A stretch of 5,745 bases of DNA, from NCBI GenBank assembly GCA_007118555.1, contig SKRJ01000224.1, positions 1 through 5,745 of the forward strand, in the 5' to 3' direction. Origin of the DNA: Anaerolineae bacterium. GTDB taxonomy: Bacteria > Chloroflexota > Anaerolineae > UBA1429. Below, piece by piece: positions 5,602 through 5,745 of this stretch (the stretch's first letter is position 1; every line of letters starts with the position of its first letter). A model generated the notes under the pieces. It saw nothing but the letters and a program-made list of their open reading frames with translations. It did not search any database and had not been told where the DNA came from. Made by a program: the position numbers and the translations under genes.

Positions 5602-5625
5602 CAGGGCATCCTTTCTTCAAGGGAG

Positions 5626-5659
5626 ATAATATGATTTAATTCTCAATAAATCATATTAT
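5626..5659. repeat. 34-bp lox-like site: 13-bp perfect arms around an 8-bp spacer
   Basis: Left arm ATAATATGATTTA (5626-5638) and right arm TAAATCATATTAT (5647-5659) are perfect reverse complements. The centre ATTCTCAA (5639-5646) is not self-complementary, so the site has a direction. Arm and spacer lengths equal those of loxP, and loxP also begins ATAA and ends TTAT, though the arm sequences otherwise differ. It is all AT-rich inside GC-rich DNA and lies 25 bp upstream of a tyrosine recombinase start codon. The most likely role is the core crossover site of that recombinase; a simple autorepressor operator is the alternative. Only one copy is in this window. Confidence 0.7.
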
Positions 5660-5678
5660 ACGAAATGCTGCCTGTCAA
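5650..5678 (-). promoter_or_regulatory. Sigma70-type promoter of the recombinase gene, -10 inside the lox-like site
   Basis: On the minus strand: a perfect -35 TTGACA (5678-5673), a 17-bp spacer and -10 TATGAT (5655-5650). The -10 lies wholly in the right arm of the 34-bp inverted repeat and the predicted start (about 5643) lies in its spacer. Recombinase bound to the site would cover the promoter. A TATAAT at 5660-5655 is too close (12 bp) to this -35. Confidence 0.65.
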
Positions 5679-5745
5679 GGCCTCTGTCGCCACAACTTGC
5701 CCTGTCTTGCCCCGACTCACTTTTGACGGAACGCTGAGCATAGCC
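5679..5745. other. Gene-free right edge
   Basis: No coding sequence is evident in these 67 bases. CTTGCCC occurs at 5696-5702 and again at 5706-5712, about one helical turn apart. TTGACG at 5723-5728 could be a rightward -35, but its -10 would lie just beyond the window. Confidence 0.4.

Noticed and set aside
5348..5620. 90-codon minus-strand frame beginning near the recombinase start
   Set aside because: It is an out-of-frame reading of the recombinase N-terminal region with a weak TTG start.
5626..5659. Intrinsic terminator reading of the AT-rich inverted repeat
   Set aside because: The stem is almost wholly A/T, has no T-run after it on either strand, and matches recombinase-site geometry much better.
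1..5745. CRISPR array, tRNA, rRNA or IS element
   Set aside because: I saw no regularly spaced direct repeats, no tRNA-like sequence, no rRNA-like sequence and no transposase reading frame.

Overview
This is a 5.7 kb stretch of GC-rich bacterial DNA (roughly 60% by eye) with compact genes, good Shine-Dalgarno sequences and sigma70-type promoters. The gene types (a URO-D-family protein paired with a short-chain dehydrogenase, a SnoaL-like protein, a DtxR regulator with a FeoA-type tail, a ROK kinase and a tyrosine recombinase) suggest a free-living bacterium. Chloroflexota is my best guess, but nothing in the window proves the phylum, so hold it loosely.

Left third (1-1889, minus strand): a two-gene operon made of an SDR oxidoreductase followed by a URO-D-family protein that runs off the left edge. 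The two genes overlap in a GTGA start/stop. A well-spaced promoter (TAGACA-17-TATTAT) precedes the SDR gene, with an inverted repeat over its -35. The pair looks like catabolic or one-carbon metabolism, but no substrate can be read from the sequence.

Middle (about 1944-3439, plus strand): a SnoaL-like small protein is transcribed divergently from the SDR gene. A 281-bp gap follows that is unusually rich in inverted repeats (three back-to-back hairpin-forming elements, then a 31-bp dyad). Then comes a DtxR/MntR-family metalloregulator with its own promoter (TTGACG-17-TATTAT).

Right (3473-4474 plus; 4471-5601 minus): a ROK-family sugar kinase lies 33 bp after the DtxR gene and is probably cotranscribed with it. 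It converges on a complete tyrosine recombinase gene, and both stop codons share one CTAG.

The most striking element lies immediately upstream of the recombinase. It is an AT-rich 34-bp sequence with two perfect 13-bp inverted arms around an asymmetric 8-bp centre, the same geometry as a loxP site. The recombinase's own best promoter (TTGACA-17-TATGAT) has its -10 inside one arm. This suggests a self-contained recombinase plus target-site module, either Cre/lox-like or a single-recombinase dif system such as XerS/difSL or XerH/difH, with built-in autoregulation. This is inferred from geometry and position; recombination itself cannot be seen here.
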